NCBI RefSeq assembly: GCF_026151205.1
Contig: NC_087083.1
Span: 3,424,536-3,488,535, forward strand
Direction of reading: 5' to 3'
DNA length: 64,000 nt
Origin: Bolinopsis microptera
Taxonomy: Eukaryota; Ctenophora; Tentaculata; Lobata; Bolinopsidae
Position 1 is the first letter of the stretch; every line of letters begins with the position of its first letter. A program made the position numbers and the translations under genes. Positions 33,201 to 45,200 of the stretch are shown piece after piece. The notes beneath the pieces were generated by a model, which saw only the letters and a list, made by a program, of their open reading frames with translations, was not told where the DNA came from and did not search any database.

Positions 33201-36200
33201 GAGGGTCTTCGGGATCGATAGTCTCCACCAGTATGGTGTTACTCTAATTCGCCAAGAACTTGTATCCTCCTGAAACTGTACGAGTTAAGCTTGTGATTAA
33301 ATACGATTTTCTGTGTCAAGGACTCAAATTTACTTGTGGCACTGCACACTTTTAGTAATTGTAACGACTCAACTTTCAATCATAGTCTCAGAGACTTGCA
33401 ATATAGCAGTTTTAGCAGTTGTCGTGTAAGCGATTAATGACAGTATATGAAAAGACCAGCAGAACATCTGGTCATCAAGGTAAGTAGTATCAAGTATCAT
33501 AGTATAGTACAATAAAATATAGTATCGACCGAGCTAACCGACCTTAGGATGAGTAGGAGGGGTGGACAGTTGAAGAGCTGGTTCTCTAATCTGCATATCG
33601 CCACCGCAGCTTAAAGAGTCGACTTTCCTCAACATTGTTTGTTTTGAAACCCCACGGTGGAGGTTGGCGTGTGCCGCAATTTATTAATCAATGGTTATTA
33701 CATAAATGAAATTATAGAAGTCACAATAAAATATAATAATGTTAAATAAAATATATTAAAATAAATGCCCTACTAAAAGTACTATATAACTAACGGTCTG
33801 CAAAACTGGTTGAAGTCGCAATTTGTAAACATGCTAATTACTATTTAGTAATAATAGATAAAAAGTTTTGCGCGGCAGATGTAAATTCGGCAATATAAAT
33901 GGCAGTGAAATTAAAATGATATGTTGTTGATAAAAGATCATAGTCATTTGTCGCGAGTGATCTTTCTTTACGCGTTGTCGCTTACTTATAACTCGGTGCT
34001 GTAGTCTATTTGCAAGCGCCCTTCTCTTTGAGACTTTCTTAGCCCAGGTATACTATAAAGTAAGAAATTTGGCCAATTTTCATCGTCTCCTGAGCTTTGC
34101 AGCTTGAGGAGTTCGCGCTTAGCTGAATTTTTAAAGATTTCAATTGAAAAGGTAGAACTTGGAATAGTTATATCCTTACTTAGTTTTGTAATAGAGAGCA
34201 TGGGTCCTTTGAAGAAAAGAGTATTTCTAAATGTTGGGCTGTTGTAAGTTGTGAACCAAGAAAGGTTATGTTCGTATGTGGAATTATAGGTGGGAATATC
34301 GTGAGGGAAAAGTTCTTTGATGGATTTAGGGAGAAGGCTTGGCATGTTCCTTACTTTGTGTAGTAGAATAAGAGCGTTTTTTACAATGACGCTATGGACT
34401 GTTAGGATATTATGCAATCTAAACGCACTTTTTGTGTGCTCCGGGGGATTGCCGTCTTTATATCTATAATTTACATATCGGTATCCTGACATAACAGCTC
34501 TAATTCCCTGCTTTTGCTTGGTGAACAGAGATTCAATGTGACATTTTGAGGCAAATCCCCACACTAAAGAACAGAAATTTAGATGGGATTGGATAAGGCT
34601 TTGGAAAATGTTTAGGCGGGCTTTGATAGGTAGAAGGTGCTTTAGCTTATACATAACTCCGAGGTAGCGACCCATCTTTATTCTAACTGCCGTAATGTGT
34701 TTTTTCCAAGTGAGCTTTTCGTCTAGGATCACTCCTAAAAATCTTGCTTCAGTCTTACGTTCGATTACAGTGTTGTCAATGGACAAATTAAAGCCGCTGA
34801 AGTCGATTCTTTTTCTAGTGAAAATCATGTAACACGTCTTTTTTACATTTAAAGATAGCCCATTAGCACCTACCCAATCTACAAGACGTGAAATTAGCTG
34901 ATTAGCTTTTAATTGTATTTCTTCTAGGGTGGTTCCACTAATTAATATGTTTGCGTCGTCGGCATAAAGGATGAACTTTGCAAAATCACTAATTCCAGGT
35001 AGGTCGTTTATATAAATTACAAATAAGAGAGGTCCTAGAATGCTACCCTGAGGAACGCCGTAAACTATGGGCATGCTAGAAGAGCAAGTTCCGTTTAAAG
35101 TTACGTATTGAGATCGATTACAAAGGTAAGATCTAAACCATTCGTGCGCGACTCCCCTGATCCCATAATGGTCAAGCTTCTTAAGCAAGGTCTCATGATC
35201 AAGCACGTCAAAGGCTTTACTGTAATCGAGCAGGAGCAGTAGGGAAATTTGTTTCTTATTCAGAGAGTGTAGTATAGAATTTTGGGCATTGAGCAGTGCA
35301 TGTTCGCACGATCTTCCTGGCCGAAATCCGTATTGATTTTCGAAAAGAGAATCGTTCTTATCTAAAAATTCTAAAACACGAGCATGCATAAGTTTCTCAT
35401 AAATTTTCGAGAATGATCCCAAAAGAGAGATCGGCCTATAATTAGCTACTTCCAATTTTGAACCACCTTTGTGGATAGGAACGACTTTCGCAGTTTTTAG
35501 AGCATTTGGGAAGGTACCACTGGAGAACGAACAGTTAATGACATTAGCTAGTGCCCTGGTAAAGTTTTCGCAGCTGTTTGCAATTTTCAGTGGCTCAATT
35601 TTACAATCGAGTGTGGACTTGTTCTTAAGCCCTGATATTATCTTTTGGACTTCACCGTGTGATGTAGGCTTAAGAAACATCGAGTTACTACACGAAGCCT
35701 TAAGAAAATGCTTGAAACCACCTGGGTCAAAGGTTCGACGGGCAGCGATTTGCCTCTTGATACTGGCTGCAATACCGGAAAAGTAGCCGTTAAATTTCTC
35801 AGCGACTGCCAGATCGGAGCTTATAATCGTGCCATCGTCGTCCTTCAGACGGGTGTGTCCGAACTTTTTTCTGTTACGGTTCAGGAGGCCATTGATAATT
35901 TTCCATTGACTTTTAGAGCAGTTTTGGTATTTGTCAAACATTTTTTTATAGTACTTTTCTTTGGCTAGATTCACATGTTTGTGACAAAACTTTTTCATTT
36001 TATCATACGCGTCGCAGTTTTTTTGTGATGGATTTATAGTTTTGTCAAAAAAAAGTAACTTCTTGCGGTTGCATGCCGCCTCAAGCCAGGGTAAGATCCA
36101 AGGCTTTGGGTCAGCTCTTTCGAATTTTCTTCTCGAACTGTCGCGCTTCAGGGGGTATGCAGTATTGTAGTGTTTCATGTACGTTTGATAGATGGAATTG

Positions 36201-39200
36201 TATTGTTCATCAGCGCACGTTGAGGAGGTAGCATCATCCCAGGTCTCACTTACAATAAGCTCTTTGAATTTAGCATGATTAGCTTCGTTAAATACACGGG
36301 CCTCTAATTTCAAGCTAGTGTTGTTGTTCTTTACACGTTGACTACGGAATCGCTCGTTCAAACTAGGTGTGGCTCCTAAACTAATGGTCGTGCTAACCGC
36401 GAGATGATCTGACATATCCAACGTCACGACATTACAACTAATAACGTTGGTCACGTGATTAGTATACACGTGATCAATAAGCGTTGCACTGTGGTCAGTT
36501 ACCCTGGTAGGCTTGGAGACAGTCTGGGCAAACCCATATTTTTCTAGTAAGCTTATAAGATCCTGGCTGTAAGCGTCGGTATCGTATTTTACAAGATCAA
36601 TATTTGCATCACCCAGGAAGACTATCTGTTTTCTGGAGTGTCTATCAAGACCCCTGAGCACGTTTTCAAACTTTTCAAGGAATTTTTTAGGGCTTGTGGA
36701 TGGCGAGCGGTAGAAATTTACGATGATTTTTGTCTTATTTCCGTTTTTAAAATTGTTGATTTTAAGCAATTGAAATTCTCCGCAAGTAACTTCTTCTGGA
36801 CTCAGATTGAGTTCGAGTTCCTGTATTTTATCGTAATCACAAACGCGTTTGTTAACATAGAGCGCAAGACCACCTCCTTTTCCAGATTTACGTGCAGGTT
36901 CTTTGATAAAGGGCTCGTAAAACTGTTCGATTTCAATGTCGTTCAGACCATTAGGAAGATTAGAAATTTTACAGTTGGTTTCATTGAGGCAGATGAGGTC
37001 AAATTTGGAGAATGTTTCTATTTCTTCTCTAAAATTTGAGATATTCTTCACGAGTGATCTAACGTTTAACGAAAGTATCTTAATTTCGCGATTGCTAGGG
37101 GTCTTGATATTATCAGGGTGTTGGTACTTACAGCTAACCAATATCTCCGATATACAATTGTTGAGATCGATTTCGCTGGAATCTATATCATCAGTAAGTT
37201 CGCCTATTTGATTCAGTACGTGAGAACGAATATAGGGGTTAAAAGTGGGGGTTATCGTATTGTAATTATCATTAAGTTCGTAGGAAGTTACTCTATAGCC
37301 AGGTATTAGGTTTAGACAGCATGTAATACAACCTTGTCTATGCGTCTAAAGGTCACTGACACACGACACGAGGTGACGCCAGGTTCGGGGTGTATCGCAT
37401 GCTCCCAGAAAAACTGAGACTCTGTGGTCATTGCGTACACTGTGCCATTCCCTAGTTCGTGTTCACGTCGCTCATCAGTGACTATGTTACGGAAAGTTAA
37501 GGTGCGAGTGGCCCCAAAGCTGGCAGTGATGATTTCACCCGTTAAGCCTGTTTCATTATCCGAGTGAAACGGGATAGAGTCTGAGCCTGTCTGGTATCTA
37601 GTGACCATGCAAGTAACGTTATCCCTATTGAAGGTGGGATCGTCTAGTTCCTCAGCTATACAGTCTAGTATCTTATTTACAGCGTGATCAGATGGTGGGT
37701 AGGCCTTAGCGCGATGGGTAATACTGCCGTAACTGTATTTACTGGAGCCGAAGTAAGAGACGTCACGTGATCCTATGCGTTGAAAGTCCAGTCCATCACA
37801 AACATTATGCGTTTCAAACTCAAACTTTGATCGCAAACTTCTTACCGGAGTAGCTTCTAGTACTTCCTCGTGTCCGGCTGGCGAACCTGTGACGAAGGTT
37901 GAGGGATCTGAAGTAGTGTTGGGAGTAGAGTTCCTAGCGACGAGAGAACTAGAGCTCCTTATCACCTCCTTGTATTCGTCAAGCGTCTGTTCGGCTTTTT
38001 CCAGCAGCATGCAAAAATCGGAGGTTTGCATGCGGAGATGAGTCTGATCGCTGGCTGGAGATGAGTCTGATCATCTTCAGTCGCACGGAGGCAGAATCAG
38101 GGCGTCATCTTAGGGATCAGGGCAGGAACAGAGTAGAAGTGAAGAGATCCAGAGGTTCAGTGTCGGAACGATCGGAGGCCGAGTGACCAACTCGAAGTTG
38201 GAATAATGGAACTGAGTAGAAGTGGGGAGAAGTCCAGGTCGTCATCTCGAATAGTCTCCCAGGTTCTGTTAATTTACCGTTTAAACTCAGAGGTCCGCTA
38301 ATTAATTGGTCGTATCAGCTCGGTTTGTCTCGTCCTGTCCCGGTGCACTGAAATATGAGATTTCGCCGTCAGGACACCGGTTCGGGGGCTCCGTGATTGG
38401 TTGCTATTCGTACGGTTGCTACGGTGATTGGCGCGCTCCACAGTCTGATGGGAGCCTCATCACTGCAACTCTTAATGAGTTTTCATTCGCTCCTAGGCAG
38501 GTGTCCCGTCCGGTCCATCACGGTATGAACTAGGTATGAAGTGTAAGTGTCAACTCCCAGTGCTCAGTTATTAACTGAGCGACAAAAAGAATAGGGGGCC
38601 GAGGTTCTTACACGTCCCTTTCTTCCAAACTGGCGTCCCGCCATGAGTCTATCTGCGTTTTTGGAATCGGGGAGTTGACATGGAGAATGGAGGTTGACAT
38701 CAAGGGTTGCTTGGGAGAGAGATCCACGATGGTTAGGAGTTGTTGGCCCGGTTAACCTTGGTCGATACATTAATACACTTCTAAAAACGTGGTTTCGCCG
38801 CAATAATTTAAGTTAACCCGGTTGTAAATAGTTAAAATAAAACTTGTTTTTTTTTCTTTACAACAAACATTTTGCCAATTATCTTTTACTTTAGTTCGTA
38901 AATAGTTTTCGGCATTAGGCCAATGGTTATTGATGAATGGAGCTGTGCGGTGTTAAGTGTATGACTTTGAATGACTAACAATATCGCCAACATTTGTTAG
39001 AAAAGAAAAGTTACAACTGCAAGTACTAAGGCACGGTTTGTGAAAAGCTTCTTCTTCCTCATTTATTCAAGCCGAGGGTTGCGACTGGGTGATCGCAGGT
39101 AGAGGGTTCCCATGATTGGGAGACCATAACCTGCTTTCTTCGGGCGGACCAGCACTCGCCCACTCGGCAGAACCGAGATTTTAGTGCGTTTGTGAGTGAG

Positions 39201-42200
39201 TGTGACCTAAGGTTCGACGGTAAAGGAGAGAGGCAGAGAAGGAAAAAGAGGGAATTGATTTTATCATGGAACGCCTATGACCAGGTCGTATCCAGACATC
39301 TACTCAGAGGTTTGGAAATACCACCATTTTAAAGAAAACTACCTCCTATTTATAAAAGTCACACTACTATACTCACGCGCCGCCATTACTGGAAAGTTCG
39401 TTCTTCGTCCTGTAAGCCAGGGTAGACTGGATGATATCCGCTTGGGTACATGTATTGTGATGCGTAAGGTCCGGGTAGTGTGCCATCTTGCTGTTCTGCT
39501 TGTCCGATGGGTGCTGTCGGTTTAGGGGCTTCCCCTGCATTTACCACTAATGATATGTGGCTCTCTGATCTCGGTAAGGTACTGCATCGTTCTTCGCCAT
39601 ATCTTTCTAAGCCGGGGTCTCGGAAGTGCACTCTGGTTGAGTTTCGCCTGCACTTGCAACACGGTGGGGGACACATATTAGTGTTAGGAGCGACAAAGTC
39701 TTTGATCATTTTCAATACCACAAATGCCAGCAGTGTGACCCCTACGATGCATGCCATTTTGAAGTACTTGGGGATCATTTTGATATTTTGTATGGTGTCT
39801 TTAATTATTGGTTGTGCACCCGACATAGTGGCAATCTCCTTTTGTCCTTCTTTCAGCTTCTGTAAGTCCTCCTGGAAGTTTTCACGTCTTTAGCCAAGCT
39901 CTCTGCTCCCAGCCCCGGAATTTTTATCATATCCTCTCGATCTATCATTGGCGCCAGTAGAGGTGGTTTGTGGTACATGATACTGTTGGGCGCCGCATTC
40001 TCGGGACTGTGTATCACTATGTTACCGAAGCTAACACTCGTGGTATTCCGATCCCATTTCACAAATGTCACCTGATGCTCCGGCATTATTCTTTCCGCCA
40101 CTGATGATGTGGTTTGCATGTGTGGGTGAGAAGTACCTTGTTCCGAGGATGTGTGGGACTCTATCTTTATCGCCGTCGATTTAGTTCGTAGAATTAGTCC
40201 AGCTGGTGTCGAATTGTAGATTTTCAAAATCTGCATCGATTTATGTCGCTGTCGCCGTCTGATACAGAAGATGGGGAAATTCTGTGAAGAATTTCGAAGT
40301 TTTCGCCAGTTGCCCAGTCGCTAGGTGTCTTACTTAGGAGTTTTGGGCTAGCGAGGTGTATTCCCTTTTTCTTTTTTTTTTTACCTGGAGTACTCTGCCT
40401 AAAAATAAAGTATTTATTGCCGACCATTGAGTTGATCACTTCAATAGTGCGGAACCATACGAGGGTAACACATATTTACGAATAAAATCAACAAAAGTTT
40501 AAAGCACAATTCAAGTTTGTGGACACATATTAGTCTTATAATTAAACACGTAAATTTATATATTTGGTATTTGTTAATATATCAATTCCATTTCCACAAT
40601 CTTTTGTCAATCAAACTTTCAAAGTGTTCCCCAAAATATCGTCGTTTTGGACAGAAACATAACATTTATTATTGTCGAAGATTCGCCCAAGATGTGATCA
40701 CGTAAAATTCTCGGAAAGTAGCCCAAAAGTTTGAAATTCGTACGTAAAAGTATTAGTATGTTCACAACAACCATTTTCGCCGTTTGCGTGCCGTAAAACA
40801 ACAATTTACATTATAACGCACAAGTAGTCTGTTCGCCAATTTGGTTGACCTGCGCACTTTAAGCTCAGGTTGCTCTACTTCTAGAGTTGTGTCCGCCTGA
40901 GGAGCTTCAACTGCTGCTTGTGGTTAATTTACTACTTCTAAGTCAGTGGGGGCTGCAGTACCAGAATCTGTGTGTTTTTTTTTTCTATAAGTTTGTAATT
41001 TACACTAAATGATGGTTTATCATTATGAATGTAATGACGGCTTGTCTCCGATCACCTTTGCTTACCTTACTACTCACCTTACTTTTTTTTAATTTTTTTT
41101 TTAAATGTTTTATATAACGGCCCAGTGCCCATATTGGTTATACTCATATAATATTTCATTAAACTAGGCGCAAACTACCGCTTATTTATCATTATAAATA
41201 TCATCCCGCTTCAATATCAACTTGGCTATTTCTATACCGCCGCAGGCTATTTATATCGCGCCGCAAAACGTGCTTTAATTATCATTCTACGATCTTCTCA
41301 CTTTTGGAGGAATAAAATAACCGGTCAACCTTTATATACATAAACACATCTCAATTTTTATACCGGTGAGCATCATCATTTATATAGCGCTTTATCGGAA
41401 TATCTCATTTATATAGCGGTTCATATGCACGTGCAATTTATATAGCGGCGAACTTCAACTTTAAAATGTAGGCGGTTAATCATCAGTTCTATTCTAAGAG
41501 CTCTATTCATAAAAGTGAGGTTGCTTTACTACAGTTGCCTAATGAAACCTTTTACCTGGTGAGATGAATGGTGAATGGGTGAATTGATAAGTGAATGAAT
41601 TTGATGTACCTGATGATTACCTCCTGTAGCTATAGCTGGCCACTGTAGTGCGCCCTCACTTATCCTTACCTTAGGCCCCTTCCAGCCATTGCCACCTGCC
41701 ACCTAATTTGGCAGGTTTTACATTAAGACTGATAATCAATTTGAAGTCTTAAAATGATTCCTGCAAAATTAACCGAAAACCTGCCTATTTATCGTATTCG
41801 TGCAGAGATTTATCTCACGTAATTATTTAATCGAGTTGTTGATTTATAGAAAAGCCTGCAAAATTAACACAAAACCTGCCTCACCTTTCACCTACTCTCG
41901 GCAGGTTTGCTCTATTTTGGCAGGTTTTCCGTTAAATATAAAGTCGAATGCTGCAGATTTAACGCAAATCCTGCGTAAGCTGAGATAATTTAAATCAACT
42001 TGTGGCGTGATTAAACCTATATTGGCAGGGGTTTTGGATAATTTGAGTGTACAATGTAATGATCGTATAACCTTATTACTAGGTAGGGTGTAGGACTGAG
42101 ACTTGGTTTGTGCAAAGCTACAGAAGTAGAGAATGCTACATGCCTACATGGCTCTATAGTTTATACTTTTATACATGCAGTCACTAGTCAGTGGCGAAAC

Positions 42201-45200
42201 GACCGCCCGACACTCCGGCAACCCCTGCTATGCGGAAGGGGGATGGGGCCGGGGGGTGCAGCAGCGGCCTCTTAGGTACGTTTCGCCACTGCATATTATA
42301 CTTATAGTCAACTGTTACCAACACGGGGTCTATGATAAGTTTGAGTATAAAAGTATAAAAACCGATTATTGGAAAATAACTGTTTTGTGTTTGCTTAACT
42401 TCAGTTCTTAGGTTGCCATTTTTAGATTAGATTGCTATGTTCTTAAGTAGTGAGGACAGCACTTTTTCAGTTGCAGTGCCTCTACCTGTTCATTGTTCAC
42501 ATTGTAAGATTTAGTGAATGAAGTGATTCTGAAAGAATCTTCAATTACAATTAATATAATAGTTCTAAATATTCAGTTATTTTCAGATTATGAGATATTT
42601 GATCGGAAATTTGTCACACGTTAAAGTGACACTTAATAAGTTGGACCTTAATCGAAATTCCTATTCACGAATTGGAAATAGCTCGTACTATAATTTATAG
42701 GTTGACCTCCCACATATGCTCTAAGTGGGAGGTCAACCTATAACTCAAATTATTGCTATTTACCAATATTAATTGATCACTGATGTGGCACTTTCAGCGG
42801 AAAATTAGTAATAGAAAGCGGACAAACCAGTTTTGGTGAAGGATGTATATCTTATACTCTTATAGCAGTTGTACACTGTACAGCAATGCTAAGGTAATGA
42901 GGTAATGCTGTAATGGGACTACTGCGGACCCTCTACCGGCCAAACATATTATCTCATTATTGAAGGGTCTAGACTGTAATATAGATGTAAGAACTTGCTA
43001 AATTGGGAGGTGACTGTTTTTAAATGATCAGATGCTTGCTTACTAACTTATTAAGAATGAGAGGTGATAGTGATTTACTTTATCTTGACACGACAGTTAA
43101 GTATTTAAGCTTAAGAAACCATGTGGAGATAAACGGTGCGAGTGATATAATACTTAAGATATATCGAAGAAGGAAAGCCGCAGTTCTGTGAGGTAAGTAA
43201 TGATAAACGAGAAGATCTGTAATTAAGGGTCTCCAATTGGCCAAGAGAATATAATTTATCTCCAATCCTAATAATAATTGCTCCCCAATCTGCCCAACAT
43301 GAAAATGCAAACAATGATAAGTTTAGTACTGAGAACGTTTATCTCAAGATAGGTAAATCAAAAAGTGCTAAATGATTTCCAAAAGTTGAATAATTTGGTG
43401 ATAGATTATGATAAATCATAATCTATTTGTTTCCGATTGTCCGTTTCTGTTTGTTTGCTATTTTAAACTCTTGAGCACTTTTAAAAATGTTTGTAATATT
43501 CAAGAGTGTGACGTATGAAGTGTCACAACATGATTGGGACTCTTTAAAAGCAAAGTTTTGCCTCACGGACATGCACGAAATGTGGTTGGAAGCTGGTTTC
43601 TCATCAAACGATGGAAATCGGATCACGTTAACTGTGAACTGCCCTCTGACCTTCAATGCGTTGAAGTTGATACCCTCCCCACGACTGCATAAGATCATAG
43701 TCCATTCAAAGCGCTTAAGGCAGAAGCGAAAACGGAATGCCAGTGAATCTAACAGAGAACAGGAACTAAGACCAGTGTTGGAATCAGAGCCAGAACCAGC
43801 TGTAGTAGTAAGAGTTCGAGAACTGCATGCACTTGAACCTGAACCAGCAGAAGTACTGGATCCAGAACTGGTAATAGAGCCTGAACCAGTATTAGAACTA
43901 GATCCAAGACTGGTACTCGAAGAACAAGTAAGTTGCAAATTAATGCTGTCATTAATTAGTCTCACTACAATTATGATCTTCTAAACTAATAAAAGCTGTA
44001 ATATATTCTTTTGAGTGGCTGTTGAACGTTGGTCATTTCTCAGGTTGAACTGCAGGTACTTGAACCTGAACCAGCAGAAGTACTGGATCCAGAACTGGCA
44101 ATAGAGCCTGAACCAGTATTAGAACTAGATCCAAGACTGGTACTAGAAGAACGAGTAAGTTGCAAATTAATACTGTCATTTAGACTTACTACAATAATGA
44201 TCTTCTAAACTAATAAAAGCTGTCATATAATATGTTCTTTTGAGTGGCTGTTGAACGTTGGTCCTTTCTCAGGTTCAGATGGTTGTGGTAGAGGCAGGTG
44301 AATATTACATAACACCTCTGATTCAAGAAAACAACAATTTCAAGAAAACAATTGGTAAATCGGTTGCCATTATCAAAGTACTGGAGTGTCGTGGAGCATT
44401 AATATTGGTGCAATACTTTAAATCAGCTCCGGCGGGAAGGGATAGAGGGATTTTCCGAACATGGGGGGAAGCTGAGGAGATGAATCCAAGCGAACTGCTA
44501 CAGAGAATCACTCCTCCGACCCTTCCAAGGAGAAGTTGTGGTGCCGTGGTAATATTCAAAAACTTGCCGGATCAATTGAATATCCGGTAGAAATTAGAAT
44601 ATCACATGAACATTTGTATCATTAGTATGATTAATATATTATCAGAATTCACCTTTCATATTATGAATAGTTTTATTTAAAAAAAACTTCAACGGTCATT
44701 CATTTGACTGAAGCTACCGGTAATAAAATGTTTTTCCTGAAAAAGTTTGACATCGAAGAAGGCAAAGACAATCAGTGTAGCTGCATCGGATTCGATCCGC
44801 AGCGGATGAAGGTGTACATTGGAACTAACAATCAGATAGTCGTCTATACATTAACAGCAAAGAAATTAGTCATCGACAGAAAAAGCCGTCTTGAGTTTAG
44901 TTTATCAAAAAGTGGAGTGGTGGTTTGCTTTGAAGCGATGTCAATAAACAACTTAATCTGTATTGATGAACTGGAAGGGAGATGGCTTTGCTACGATTCC
45001 GAGAGAATCGCGCTATTCAGGACTGACTGCAGTGGATTCGGAACAGACATCCAATATGTTGCTGTTCCGGAACCAGTAAAGTTTGCTTCGTTTGACAAGA
45101 GGTACCATCAAAACACATTCCTTCTGGTATTGCACAGAAAGCCATCGACAGTAGTGCGTGTAAGATTTACCGATGACTTCTGCATTGTGGAAAGTTTTGA

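Larger units (their letters stand above)
33635..38033 (-). mobile_element. AlkB-domain LINE inserted in the LTR
   Basis: A 4.4-kb non-LTR element with two overlapping frames (AlkB-like, then endonuclease-RT) and a 350-bp AT-rich 3' UTR ending in ttcaaaacaaacaa. It shows no target duplication. Instead 5 bp of target are missing. The 5' edge falls at the ATG of the AlkB frame, so the element is probably truncated there. Confidence 0.82.
33020..38612 (-). repeat. LTR (low-coordinate copy) split by a LINE
   Basis: LTR parts 33020-33634 (615 bp) and 38034-38612 (579 bp) match 52405-53019 and 53025-53603 base for base in everything compared. The LINE replaces the 5 bases agtcc present at 53020-53024. 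Confidence 0.88.
38613..41665 (-). other. LTR-element interior, 3' part (minus sense)
   Basis: 3.05 kb between the LTR and the DNA transposon. It holds the purine tract at 38613-38627 and the env-like frames at 39386-40439. From 41100 to 41470 the motif atttatatagcg recurs. Nothing else is recognised. Confidence 0.6.

Noticed and set aside
38306-38533. 75-codon frame present in both LTRs
   Set aside because: It is identical only because the LTRs are identical. No recognisable domain.
33020-38612. A TIR transposon that natively carries the AlkB and RT genes, with 52405-53603 as its deletion derivative
   Set aside because: The TTCAT duplication flanks the pair of copies as a unit, neither copy has its own matching flanks, and PPT- and PBS-like sequences adjoin them. 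Two LTRs with a nested LINE explain this better. Not fully excluded.
39050-39185. Possible small structured RNA near 39060-39180
   Set aside because: Some short complementary stretches are present, but no 5S, U or tRNA signature could be matched.
43423-43965. Minus-strand frame of 180 codons, Ser-rich
   Set aside because: It is antisense to exon 1 of transposon gene A, whose splice sites and phase support the plus strand.
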